DNA of 64,000 nt from Multifurca ochricompacta (taxonomy: Eukaryota > Basidiomycota > Agaricomycetes > Russulales > Russulaceae). The position numbers and the translations under genes are program-made. Shown piece after piece: positions 1-10,084 of the stretch (its first letter is position 1; every line of letters starts with the position of its first letter). The notes beneath the pieces were generated by a model that ran no database searches, was not told the DNA's origin, and saw only the letters and a list, made by a program, of their open reading frames with translations. The stretch spans positions 1 to 64,000 of the forward strand of contig WTXG01000023.1 of assembly GCA_022496185.1 (NCBI GenBank), written 5' to 3'.

Positions 1-866
1 CGAATCAAATTGGAAGCCGAAGCCAACTACAACGAAATAAGAATGATGGACATGACAACCGCGACGACGAGCGCACCTTCTCCGATTACGTCGAGGGTCG
101 TACGTGAAAGCCATGGTGCCACGTTCACAATTGACTCGTCAGACGGGCCTGTGGTGATTAATTCCTCTTTCCATATTTGAACAAGCTAACGACGGGTGAA
201 AGTCAGCTCGGAGCCAATAAAAACGGGGTAAATGTTAAACCTTTGAGGCAGTGTTTTGGAACAACGAAAGGAATGTCTTCAGTTGGGGTGCGAAGAACGC
301 CGGAGTCATGACCTTCCTCTGACGTTGGTGTGTTTCACCTAATGCAGCTCTGTCAATAGGTGTGAGCCGTAACGATGTATGAATAATGAACCATGAGCCC
401 AAATAATGCCTTTGCCAAACATCAGTTCCATAATTTTTACCACTGGCGGCCGTTTGACAAAATTATATCCGGAGGTGTGAAGAATGTACTGCAACGCCTT
501 TGGGTCGGCTACCATTAAGTGATCTTGCTGTGATTGTGTTCAGAAACGCAGGTAGGATACCGGGTAAAACCGCGCTCACACCAAAGGACCCACTCGAACG
601 CCAGACGCTGCCGTATTGCCGCATCCATTTAAACTCACAGTCTCCAACTTCGTTCTGGTAAATCAAATCCCCATAGCTCCCTATGTTGCTAGGTGAGTGA
701 ATTGCATTAAAATTGAGTATCCTAAATGCCTACCAAGCAAAAAGGTATGAGACTCCGGTGCCCGGAGCTTTCTGAGAAATGAGCTGCGACGACGAATGTA
801 AAGACGGACTAAGAGCGCCGACGATACAGCGAGGAAGGCAAATAGTATGGACATTTGGGTGTTCAT
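1..866 (-). CDS. Cytochrome P450, 5' part (gene continues off the left edge)
   Basis: Haem-thiolate monooxygenase, probably ER-anchored. I assembled six exons on the minus strand: 866-734, 680-580, 527-392, 338-241, 185-77 and 26-1. The introns are 50-55 nt, all GT-AG (one has the weak donor GTTCAT), and every splice keeps the frame, giving the first 201 residues. Residues about 5-22 are a hydrophobic anchor followed by a basic RRR patch. Then come the family landmarks GDCEFKWMRQYG, VADPKALQYILHTSG, the helix-C segment GETHQRQRKVMTPAF, a conserved LSRTTLDVIGE stretch and the start of GFGFQFDS. The I-helix, ExxR and haem cysteine lie outside the window. The ATG at 866 is the first in frame before the anchor. 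No stops or frameshifts are visible, so the gene may be functional. The P450 family assignment comes from motif recognition; the CYP subfamily and substrate cannot be told. Confidence 0.88.
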
Positions 867-2663
867 TTGAAGCCTCGTGAGACTCGCTCCTACTAGCCTC
901 CACTTATAAACGACAAAGACCCCTTGGGTATGTGCTTATCGGCGTTTATGAGCAGAAGTGAAGAGTCAGCTGGATTAGACAACAACTAGTAACGGCCGCC
1001 GCGAATTCCGCCTAGTCACGTTTAGCAGGGCAGAAGAGAAGTTCATCGAGTGCTTATTGGGAAGAGTGGTTCAGAGAGATAATTGTGCTCCCTCGAAAGA
1101 TGGCCCGCGGCCCTGAGAACTCGTGGGTCAATAATGGTCAGTGCCATTTCTCCACGTCCACACATTGGTCGCATCACATGAAATTTACAATAGCATGACG
1201 TGTTAGGATGGCTGTGTAAAAAGAATAAAAAGGTGAAAAGCTCAGTGAATTGGACAACGTGCTGATCAACGTGATGAATCGATTGCTCTTTGTCCCTGCT
1301 TCGTGTTTATGAGTACCTCGCTTGTTCCCGAACGATGCCCTGACAGATAGGCTTTGCTCTGGAGGAATGAGTAAGCTTCCTTTATCTCCCCCGCGTATCC
1401 TCGTAATAATCCCCGCGGCATTCTAACGGGCCCCGGATTATCGTGACTATATATGAACTACGACAACAATTAAATATAGCCATGGCCACGGCCATGGCCA
1501 TGTTCTTTTGACGGCCCGCGACAATGGCCCGCGGCGATCCAATTTCCCGTTTCCCATTTTGGCTTCCGCCTCTCGCAACACGCAGTCTTGCTGAGCTTAC
1601 GGCTTTCTTCATGCCTCAGTGATCCCATCGGCTTCCGATGATTTTCCCCGATAGTCGGGGAGGGTGATCATATAGGTCCTATTGTGAGATTACCCGAGAA
1701 TTTCGACAAGTTTCCTGCATCATCCCCTCAGAGTAGATAGCTGCTGGGTTTGCCCTAGATGGGGGAGGGTGTATTTTTTAGGGCAAACATCGCAGATGCG
1801 AGCGAGAGGCATGCATCGGATCCTCACTCGAGGGCAACCCACACGAGGAACCTCGCACATTACCCTCCGCGGCTATGTGGTTGAGATTTTCTAAGAAGCT
1901 TCTGGGTGGAGGGTCATCTCCCCCCTTTCTCCCTCATACATATCCATGCCAACCAGCGGATCCTGCTTTGAATTTGCCGCCGTGCCGATTTTGTGATATT
2001 CTTCTCTTCGAGTTCAGCACGGCAAATGCTTAGCCAAATTTCACTTTTCCTTCACCACCAATTACCTCTACAATCCTAAAGACTTACCTTGGTCCTTCTT
2101 CCTTGGTTCCTCTTTCTCAGAGTTCCTAGTAGATCATGGGGGGGAAGGTTCATAGAAGGAACGGACATGACCGTTTTTGAACCGCACGGTGGAGTTAAGT
2201 AATTAATTATTAAATAAATTTCCCACTGGACGGTCCGTCCATTGTTCGTTGTTTGTCGTTGTTTGTTACCACGGCCCCCAACATGTCTGATTCTCTGAAC
2301 CAGAACCTTCCCTCCTCCCAACCCGATCCTGACAAACTGAGCGTCCATGTAATCCCGTAATCATATCGGAAGGTCCCTATTTATGAAGCCCTGATTGGGG
2401 TGTGACTCGAGACTACATATACGCACACACAGATGTACAGAGTAATCGATGTACATGAAGATCTAAAAACAGTATAACGATATGCAAAACATGGAGACGA
2501 GAAGAGAAGGGGGAGGGGCCATCTGCATGTCGTTACAGGAAACGCAGAACAAGAATAAGGGTTGGACGCAGTGCGTAACCCGTGGTTCCAGGGCTCTCTT
2601 CAGTCGGTCGTTCGTTCGTTCGTTCATTTGTTTCCCTCCCTCTCTCACTTTTTTTATAGCTTT
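867..2663. other. Intergenic region, no supported gene
   Basis: This is the upstream region shared by the divergent neighbourhood of the P450 and the 3' side of the GT8 gene. I see no open frame with recognisable protein similarity. A short palindromic run of GCCATGGCC-type sequence lies near 1480-1503. A 22-codon start (MSDSLNQNLPSS...) at 2283 on the plus strand reaches a possible GT donor, but no continuing exon could be found. Confidence 0.6.
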
Positions 2664-3716
2664 TCACGCGAGACGATCGCACGTTTCCAGCGCGAACCTA
2701 TTCTGCACCCTGAACTCATTGTAAGCTTCTACCCACCAACCAATCGCCTCAGCATGAGCACCATTGCGATATCGCCGCGCCTTATTGATAGAGCGCTCGA
2801 GACGTGCACCGGCAAAGACACCCTTGCCGTCCTTGGGGAACGGTGTGGGGGACGTATAATGCACAATACGTATCTCGTCGCGCAATGCATCCCACATCGC
2901 GGGGCTTCGGTCGCGAATCGCAAGGTTCGCGTTATACATGTACGGCAAACGCACGACGTCGGCACCAAAATACACGTTCAAGAACGCCTGCTCCGCCTCC
3001 GTCGGGGGGTAACGCGCGTCGGGGATGCGCGAAAGGGCGCTTTCGAACGTCGAGGTGTTTGGGTGGAGTACGAGTACTCCGGCGTTGAATTGCAACTTGA
3101 AGCCCGAGTTTGGGTACACGTCCGGAACGGCGCCGAAGGGAAACTGTAGGTCGAAGAGTTCATCGAAATTGCGTCGCACGAGCGTGTCCGCGTCGAGGTA
3201 GACCACGCGACGGAGAGCGAGGAGCGTGTCGAGAGACCAGAGGTGTAGTTTGGTATACTGGTCTCCGAAACGATAGCCGATTCCCTTGCCGTCGTGCGGC
3301 GGCGGTATCAGCTCAACCTCAAGGAGCTCCCATCCTGCCGCGCGCACAATGCAGAGCGCGTGAGCAGATATGCGTCCAGGTATGTGAAAGAGGATACGTC
3401 GCGCTGAGGTTCCAGATTTTTGAAGGGAGTAACCGAGCGTCGCGGCAGGAATGGCAAATAAGTCATTATAAAGTGCACTGACGACCGCGCGCTCGTTTGG
3501 ATCGGATGCGTTCGCGACGGGTGTCCACGAGGCAAGATGTGGTTTCCTTTATTTTTTTTTAAAAAATCAGGAGATTTACAGTCAAGAGGTGTCCACTTAC
3601 AGCATTTGGAAGTCATCGAGTGGTGTAGTGTTCTGTGGGCGATGCCACTGGTACAGAAGGAAGACGTTGAGAAGGATGACCAATACTAGGCCCCTGAGCA
3701 ACCAAGATTCTTTCAT
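2664..3716 (-). CDS. GT8 family glycosyltransferase, type II membrane protein, two exons
   Basis: Transfers sugar from a nucleotide-sugar donor, probably in the Golgi/ER lumen. Exon 1 is 3716-3601 and exon 2 is 3546-2664, separated by a 54-nt GTAAGT...AAG intron. The splice joins CT|G in frame and gives 332 residues. Residues about 5-22 (WLLRGLVLVILLNVFLLYQW) form a signal anchor. The catalytic domain begins at about residue 60 with ERAVVSALYNDLFAIPAATLG. The metal-binding DxD is DAD at residues 157-159 in YLDADTLVRRNFDELF, followed by FNAGVLVLHP (about 192-201), an EQAFLNVYF segment and the HYTSPTPFPK motif near the C terminus, all in GT8 order. The start was chosen because it is the only ATG that places an anchor before the spliced domain. 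No disabling change is seen. The reaction is inferred from the family; donor and acceptor are unknown. Confidence 0.9.
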
Positions 3717-5801
3717 TCTCCTGATATTTGAACCTCGTGGTGATTCAAGCGGGTCATGCCAAGGAGGAGACATTACTAGTTATGTGACTGTTTAGTTAGC
3801 ACGGAAGGTCTATGCCTTTCCGAACCTGAGTGTTGGGGGCGCGCGCGGGGGGGGGGGGGGAGGAGGAAAGAGTAAAAAATAAGGCTTGTAAGTTGGCTCG
3901 GCGGCATTAGCCTTTTGGATTGTTGATGAATATATACATTAAACTGCGGCCCGCAGCGATGCATGAGGGGGCGATGTGACACAGACTCGTCTATCCGAGG
4001 TTTCAAATACATCTTTCCAGGGGCAAGCGCAGCCGTTGAAGAGATGTAGAAATGTATTCTGTCGAGTTATCCTCGCTTTGACCATGCCTAGGCCATATGG
4101 ACCCTACTACCTGGTCTCCTTTTTATTTATTTTCATTTGATGTTTTTGTGATTTTTTCGGTCATTTTTTTTCCTCTTTTTTACTCTCAAAGTTTCCGCCA
4201 CACTTTCATTCACCCCTTATAGTCTCTCCAAGGGTTTAATATCTTTTGATGTTTGCTTTTTTCTTTGTCGAGCGTCTGTGTTATCCTTGTCTTGTCTTGG
4301 CTTCCATCGCTCTGTCATTGTACGCACATATATTGTAAGAGATTCATTCACTATTGGTTTTGAACCAGTGAGTGTCCTGAATTATGTATGGTGTCTCCGT
4401 TTTCATGCAGCAAAACAAAAAAAAGACGAAGGTCGACATAGAGGGTATCTTGTACCAGAACGGGAAGTCGAAAATGAGAGAGGGAGAGAAGAACGTCATG
4501 GTGATGACATAGATTTGGCAGACGTGACGATTACTACTTTTGGGAGGTCAATTTCAAAAAGAAAAACACCTCTACTTGAACACAGAGTCAGAGTAGATAC
4601 CACCTGTTCTGCACTTTGCGCATAATAGCTAGTCTTGAGAAGGTACGAACATCTGTCAGCAAAAATCCGCGGGAGTTTGGCAAAGTGGGCCGGAATCCAG
4701 ACCGTAATCATGCGCCCCTAAGTCAACTCTTCGCCAATTCCATTCATACTATGCACAGACCTGAGAACTGGCGTCATTTTGGGAAAAATGAAATGCGATA
4801 GTCTAGGAGACATTTGATATGACTTTAAGAAAAGAGATGGACTCAGAATCCCTTCACAGATGATGTGCTGAAAATGCGTTTGCTAGCCTGAGGATTGGTG
4901 GCCCCCCGCTGTGGCACCCAATGAGGTGCAAATCAGCGAGGCGAACCCATGTCCGGCGATATAGATTTATTTTTAATTCATAAATTAATTCTCACACAAG
5001 AAACATACCAGTTAAGGGTTCTGGATGCGTTTTTGGGACGATGGCATGACAAAGTGGTGAGTGGCCCATTGTGAGAATGGGGGAGATGGGAGAGATAATC
5101 CCCGGACCATCACCTACATACCTGCCCGTGTGGCTCGAAAGCTGCCAGGCTAGATGGAGATGGATCTACGGATCCGTTTCGTGGTGAGTTCGAGGAAATA
5201 AGCTCGGGATGGTGGAAAGAGGATAGAGTGAGATAGCAAGTAAGTTCCAACGAGAGAGAGAGACTAGGGTCACTGAGAAACAGAGACGAGGCTGACTGAG
5301 ATTGTGTCGACTAGCTTGACTTTGAATATTTATTGCACTTGAACTTGTTGAGAACGCCTTGCTGGTTCCGTTGGACCTTATGCTTGACGTTCATTGAGGG
5401 ACTTTAGCAAAAGGAGGATAGACGAAACAGACCTATATTCTTTTATGTACTCGTCGAGTCCAGTCGAAGAAAGAGTGGTGTCGTGTGTATGAAGCAGTAA
5501 GGGATAGGAAAATTGGACGAACACGAACGAAAGGGGCCGAACGGGCGGGAAAACGGCCCGGTAAATAAATAGTAAGTTGTGTTGTGTTGCTTTGTTAATA
5601 TTCGAGTCTGTCTGAAACTTAAGAGGTGTAGGGAAAAAGGAACACAGACGGGTCACTGGCAGTCCAGAAGCGGTGACGGCTGGAGATTTCACGCCCAGCG
5701 TCCGAGCCATCCTTACACTGTTACACTTGTAACTTTTACTTGTTACAGCGCCTATCCCCCCCCCAAAAAAAAAAAAACTCCCAAAGAAGCTGAATTTCAG
5801 G
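3717..5801. other. Intergenic region, no supported gene
   Basis: The stretch holds low-complexity DNA: a CGCGCG plus 14-G tract at about 3841-3860, T-rich stretches at 4120-4270, a GA-rich stretch near 5255-5275, and a C8/A13 tract at 5757-5777 just before the next gene. Open frames here are short and have no recognisable motif. A possible small spliced gene around 4083-4520 was considered but cannot be supported. Confidence 0.55.
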
Positions 5802-6814
5802 ATGGTACGCTTCAAACGCACTTCAAGCGAACGCCGCAGCCCTCCTATACGACTCTCATCACGCAAATACGCGCATATATCTCCCCCCTCGCGCCGTGTT
5901 CCTCGCCACCGGGGGCGTGCTAATCTAAAAAAGCACACCGACATACGAAATGACCGTGAGGAAGAATTGGAAGATATGTATCGTTTACTGTTGCGCAGCC
6001 CGCATCACACGGAGGAGGAGGAGGAGGAGGAGGATGAAGACGCAGGGCCAGACAGGGCTGATATACAAGATAGCAGCGATGAAGAAGAAGAATGGGATGA
6101 GGACGCCACCCTCAACGAGATTCTGGGCTCTCCGTAATCGAAACTTCATTCCTCCTCCACAATATTCTCTTGCTAATAACGAGACTATATGCAGAGAATA
6201 CAGCGAAGAAAAACTTCTTCAAATGCTCAGCCGCGCGTTTGCAGACGCTTCACAAGGCCTACGTGAAGACGTGGTCCTTTCCCTCCGTCCCTTGCTGAGC
6301 AGCATCAGAAACGCACGGGCCACGCCAGGCCGCCCATTTATCACCGGATTACTTGGATTTGACGATGTTTGCAAACGCTTTGAGAAGAGCTCTTCCGCCT
6401 GGAACGTTGAGCTTGAGGGGGCCTATGCAAAGATCGAGGTCTGATAATTTACTGGCCGCAACTTCACCTTTTTGACTATTTTTTGGCAATAGGTAGAGAC
6501 TCGCCAGCTTTTCGAGAGACTACAGACAGCGTACAGTCGTATCGATGAGAGATACATCGCATTCGAGGCCCAGATGAAGGAACAGAGTAGAACACACCCT
6601 TCTTTCTTTGCGTTTACACAGAGAGGGCTGACTGCCAACTTTCAAAGCGAATAAGATGCGCGAAATTATAAGCACGCTCCCAGCGGACGTAGACGCGCTC
6701 ACAACAAGGCTTGAGAGAAGATTTATGGATATAGGCAAGGATGACGGCAGTATGACAAAGAAAGAGAGGCGTGAGAGGACGGTACAAGGTGCGCTAGCAG
6801 ACCTTCAGTTATAG
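5802..6814 (+). CDS. Unrecognised protein with acidic stretch and coiled coil, four exons
   Basis: I do not recognise a family. Four exons (5802-6133, 6195-6438, 6493-6586, 6648-6814) are joined by three short introns: 61 nt (GTAATC...GCAG), 54 nt (GTCTGA...ATAG) and 61 nt (GTAGAA...AAAG, with a CTGAC branch-like site). All phases agree and give 278 residues. Residues 1-45 are strongly basic (R/K/S/P-rich). Residues about 71-102 form an acidic block of E and D runs (EEEEEEEDEDAG, DSSDEEEEWDED). From about 111 the protein is mainly helical, with heptad-like segments (FERLQTAYSRIDERYIAFEAQM; LTTRLERRF) and a basic KKERRER end. The composition suggests a nuclear or chromatin-associated protein, but that is inference. 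The agreement of three independent splice phases is the main reason to believe the gene. The first ATG follows a stop-rich region. Confidence 0.7.
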
Positions 6815-7936
6815 CAAGTAGCCTTGGTCGGGAATTCCCTTTGAACATAAGCACCAAGCACCATTTGGATCTTGAAACCGAAGATTGAATTAACCTTACA
6901 TTGTACACCAAATGATTAGGATATGGTGTCAAATGGTGATAACAGAATCGAAAACGAGGGAGAAGGCCGATTGACGATTTAATCTTTACAGTCACATCTG
7001 AGAACGACCAGGTAGAGGTCAATGTCAATGTGATCATGCGATCCATTTCATGCATCGCAAAAACCAGAGGAGTTACCGTAGATTATAAAGGGTTGGCCAC
7101 GCTCTCATGCATTGGTGCGCTGCGTCACATCACATTGAACGGACCCACAGCAAGATACACTTCGTCGAGAGACACTCGCACAACCACTCGCGTCCTCGCA
7201 CAGATATCATGTCAGCCACTATGCCCATATACTGGGTGGGCACCATAGTCAAGGCAGAGATATTAGGCCCAATAGCACGTAGGGACATACCCACAACATC
7301 GTATCGATAGCCAACGCGGGAGGGTGAGGCAAGGAAAGCCACTAAAGAAAGTTGGGTTCTCTTAGAATGGTAAGCTGCGCAGAAGAAGAGAAGCAACCCA
7401 TGTCCCGTGGCAACGATGCGAGTGAGAAGGGCGTAGGGTGTAAGGGTGTAAGAATGATGACGAGCGACCCCGAAAACCTGATTGAAAAGAATGGAAGCGT
7501 AAACTCGAGTAATGCTGGACGTACTGTCTATGGCGCTGCGGAGTGTAACCCACCCCAGGTGCCGACAAGTATCCCATGTACTTACTCCCCCGTACCCGTA
7601 CACTTGCTTTTTCGTCTTGTCTTGTTCGGGTTCATCCTGTCTCGCTCGGGCAATCACTCCCCCAAAAAACACCCCTCTCTTTAACTCTCGGAGCACGGTT
7701 CGCCTCGAACTCACCACGGACTCAATTCGGACAATGAAGGAAGTCGATGTACGATGATGAGACCGTATAAGTCCGATGAGGAGTGGGATTCAGTCGAGAC
7801 AAGGCTTACTGATATGTGTCGAGTGTCGATAATGTCGAATGCGTCGATGAGGCCGGAATGCGACGAATGCGTTGAAACAATACCCATCCTTCGGTACTAC
7901 CCTGAGTGGCATTACCTCCTCTGATGAATAGAGTGA
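6815..7936. other. Intergenic region, no confirmed gene
   Basis: A 195-codon open frame runs on the minus strand (7717-7130). It has no family motif, and its sense/antisense frames are both open in places, so I do not call it a gene. Around 7740-7880 there is a degenerate CGATGAG/TCGATG-rich stretch. Nothing else is recognisable. Confidence 0.45.
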
Positions 7937-8188
7937 ATGCAATTCACCCAGCAGTTTGACGAATCACGTGATGTAAAGTAAACAACAGTAAATTCTGTTG
8001 AAGCCGTACAGAGGTTCCGGGATAGCGGTTTGACACGTGATGTAGAGTAAACAACGGCAAATTTTGTTGAACCAAGATACCGGTACAGAGACAGAGAGCT
8101 CACCCACCACCGCTGACATCCCCAAAGTGGTAGTCTTGTCACACGACCATGATTTGTAATAATATTTATTTTAAAAAGGAAAGTTATC
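7937..8188 (+). repeat. Left inverted arm
   Basis: It is the reverse complement of 9058-9380 apart from scattered substitutions. It contains two tandem diverged copies of the subterminal block with a CACGTG E-box-like palindrome, and ends with AATATTTATTTTAAAAAGGAAAGTTATC. Confidence 0.8.
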
Positions 8189-8239
8189 ATTGATCAACAA
8201 AAAGTCGTTACAAATCAAAGTCATGTGACATGTAGACAA

Positions 8240-8727
8240 CGTTTTCAAACCTGATGAAAGACCGGTTCTGCTCATGCAACGACCTCACCCCCCTCACCTT
8301 CCTTCACACGCTCCTCTACTAGCCCCTCTCCAATTCCTGCCTGACTGGGCTCTAGAACTTGACCAACCTCCATGGCACATACTCTTCACTTGCAAACCTT
8401 ACATTGAGGATTTGCTCACCTTTATCCAGGACATGTGGGCCTTCACAAGGCCTCCTTTGGCAAAATGACCTTGCAAGCTGGATTAAGAGTCTGAGTTGGT
8501 GACATTGGGTAGTATGGGTAAGTTTGCTTTTCTTCTCCAACACACAGGCTCTGTTCCCCTCTCCACTCCTTCTCTATTACACACTGTCTCTCTTGTTTCC
8601 CTCTACCAAGAGGTTTTGCACATGGTGGTTCTCTCATGTTCACAACAGTAGTTACTATGTACTGGTAGTAGCTGTGTGATTTGGGCAAGGCCCTGAAGTG
8701 CAAATAAAATTGATTTCAAAAAAAAAA
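8240..8727 (+). mobile_element. 5'-truncated LINE copy with A10 tail
   Basis: A 64-codon frame at 8275-8468 (WALELDQPPWHILFTCKP, then LLTFIQDMWAFTRPPLAK) resembles the extreme C terminus of LINE ORF2 as seen in element F (ITQLLEFIQVSQAFFKPS). About 250 nt of 3' UTR follow. The copy ends with the hairpin GGGC-AAG-GCCC at 8683-8693 and, 24 nt later, ten A residues (8718-8727). This is the structure of a 5'-truncated LINE insertion. The upstream border is uncertain. Confidence 0.55.
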
Positions 8728-9046
8728 CCCCTAGTCTTTGTACCTTTACACTTGCTGCACAAGACTTGTGACCACTCTCAAAAGCAAGATAGGAAAAACA
8801 AGAAGGCCCAAGGAGTTTATGAGAGTGAGAAAAAGAAGCACCAGGTCCAATTCCAGGACCACTGTATGTTCCAAGTGCTGGAACAAGAGGGTGGCTCATT
8901 CTTGAGGCTAGCAAGAACGTGTGAGAATGCCAAAGTTCTTATCTAATCCTTATCTGATCTTATTCTAACTGATTTGTAATGGTATTTCATTCCGTGCACT
9001 TAGGCAAAGCCTTGATGCGCATTATAAAGTCGATTCCAAAAAAAAA
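8728..9046 (+). mobile_element. Second LINE/SINE 3' tail with A9
   Basis: The segment ends with AGGC-AAA-GCCT (9002-9012), a spacer of 25 nt and nine A residues (9038-9046), the same end structure as the copy at 8240-8727 and as LINE F. No coding similarity remains in it. It may be a severely truncated LINE or a SINE using the LINE tail. Confidence 0.45.
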
Positions 9047-9057
9047 GGTATTTCGTT

Positions 9058-9380
9058 GATAACTTTCCTTTTTAAAATAAATATTCAACGATAACTTCCT
9101 TTTTAAAATAAATATTCAACGATAACTTCCTTTTTAAAATAAATATTATTACAAATCACAATTGTGTGACAAGATTACCACTTTAGTGATGTCAGTGGTG
9201 GGGGAGAGTTGGGTGAGCTCTCTGTACCAGTATCTTGGTTCAACAAAATTTGCCATTGTTTACTCTACATCACGTGTCAAACCGCTATCCCGGAACCTCT
9301 GTACCACTATCTTGGTTCAACAGAATTTACTGTTGTTTACTTTACATCACGTGATTCGTCAAACTGCTGGGTGAATTGCA
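9058..9380 (-). repeat. Right inverted arm with three 31-bp tandem units
   Basis: This arm matches the left arm but is longer, because the inner AT-rich unit (GATAACTTCCTTTTTAAAAT followed by AAATATTCAAC) is repeated three times at about 9058-9148. The left arm has one copy. Confidence 0.8.
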
Positions 9381-9442
9381 TCCAGTTGATGAATAGTATC
9401 CTCATGCAAGGGTTTTTTTTTTTTTTTTTTTTTGAACTCGAC

Positions 9443-9944
9443 TAGTGATGTTCCGGCCCGGCTTGGCCCAAAAGCCATGGCTTTGGCTCGGCCTGAGGCG
9501 GCTCCGGCTTTCCTGAAGTCTGGGCCGAGCCAAAGCCGCCACAGATGGCTTGGCCCTGGCCTGGCTTGGCCCAAGCCGCGGCTTTTGGCAGAGAAAATTT
9601 TATGACATATAACTAGTAGTTATAGTTCAGCTAATCCAAATATGACTTAGTGTGTTACGTATTGCAAAGCTATATTGAAGAAAAAGTTTGAAATGCCATG
9701 ATAAACATGATCACATGACCCAAATCAACCACTTTGTGATCAGATTTCTACTGATTTTGATGATTGCTATTGCACTTGTATGTGCTGTTGAAAGCCGCGG
9801 CCTGAGCCAGCGGCTTTGGCTTTTAGCTTCTCTGAGCCGGGCCAAAGCCCTTGCTGGGCCATCACAACGGCCTGGCTTGGCCCAGCCCAAACAGGCCCGG
9901 CTTGGCCTGGCTTCCGGCTTTGAGCTGGGCCAGGCACATCACTA
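9443..9944. mobile_element. 502-bp non-autonomous hAT element (MITE)
   Basis: Termini are TAGTGATGT...ACATCACTA in inverted orientation, extending imperfectly (TAGTGATGTKCCKGGCC). They are flanked by a perfect 8-bp duplication AACTCGAC (9435-9442 and 9945-9952). Eight-base duplications and TAG/CTA-type ends are hallmarks of the hAT superfamily. The subterminal 150 bp on each side are packed with GGCCCGGCTTGG-like and AAGCC(G/A)-like motifs in both orientations around an AT-rich middle. There is no transposase. It inserted nine bases inside the 3' end of LINE F. Confidence 0.9.
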
Positions 9945-10084
9945 AACTCGACTTAATTGACGTGCTTGCAGGACTCAGCCCAATTGCGCAGCTACATCAG
10001 GGTACAATGTAGCTACTGTGGAAATGTACAGGAGATGCTGTGTCTACTGGGACATGCGAGGCAGAAAACTCAAAGAGAAAAACC

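Larger units (their letters stand above)
7937..9380. mobile_element. Inverted-repeat DNA element (MITE-like or composite)
   Basis: Two long arms in opposite orientation (7937-8188 and 9058-9380) flank about 870 bp. Both arms start with ATGCAATTCACCC and carry two copies of a block of about 60 bp containing CACGTGATGTA(A/G)AGTAAACAA and GTTGAACCAAGATA. No transposase frame is present, and I could not find a convincing target duplication because the outer ends decay gradually. A third block copy lies at 40385-40430. Superfamily cannot be assigned. Confidence 0.65.

Noticed and set aside
2283..2370. Short plus-strand start MSDSLNQNLPSS as a first exon
   Set aside because: A plausible donor exists, but no downstream exon could be connected before the opposing GT8 gene.
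2562..3149. 195-codon plus-strand frame
   Set aside because: Antisense to the catalytic exon of the GT8 gene; GC-rich third positions keep the antisense open.
4083..4520. Possible small spliced gene starting MPRPYGPYYL
   Set aside because: The following sequence is T-rich and non-coding, and no consistent splice phase was found.
7130..7717. 195-codon minus-strand frame as a host gene
   Set aside because: No recognisable motif, no supporting splice structure, and antisense frames are equally open.
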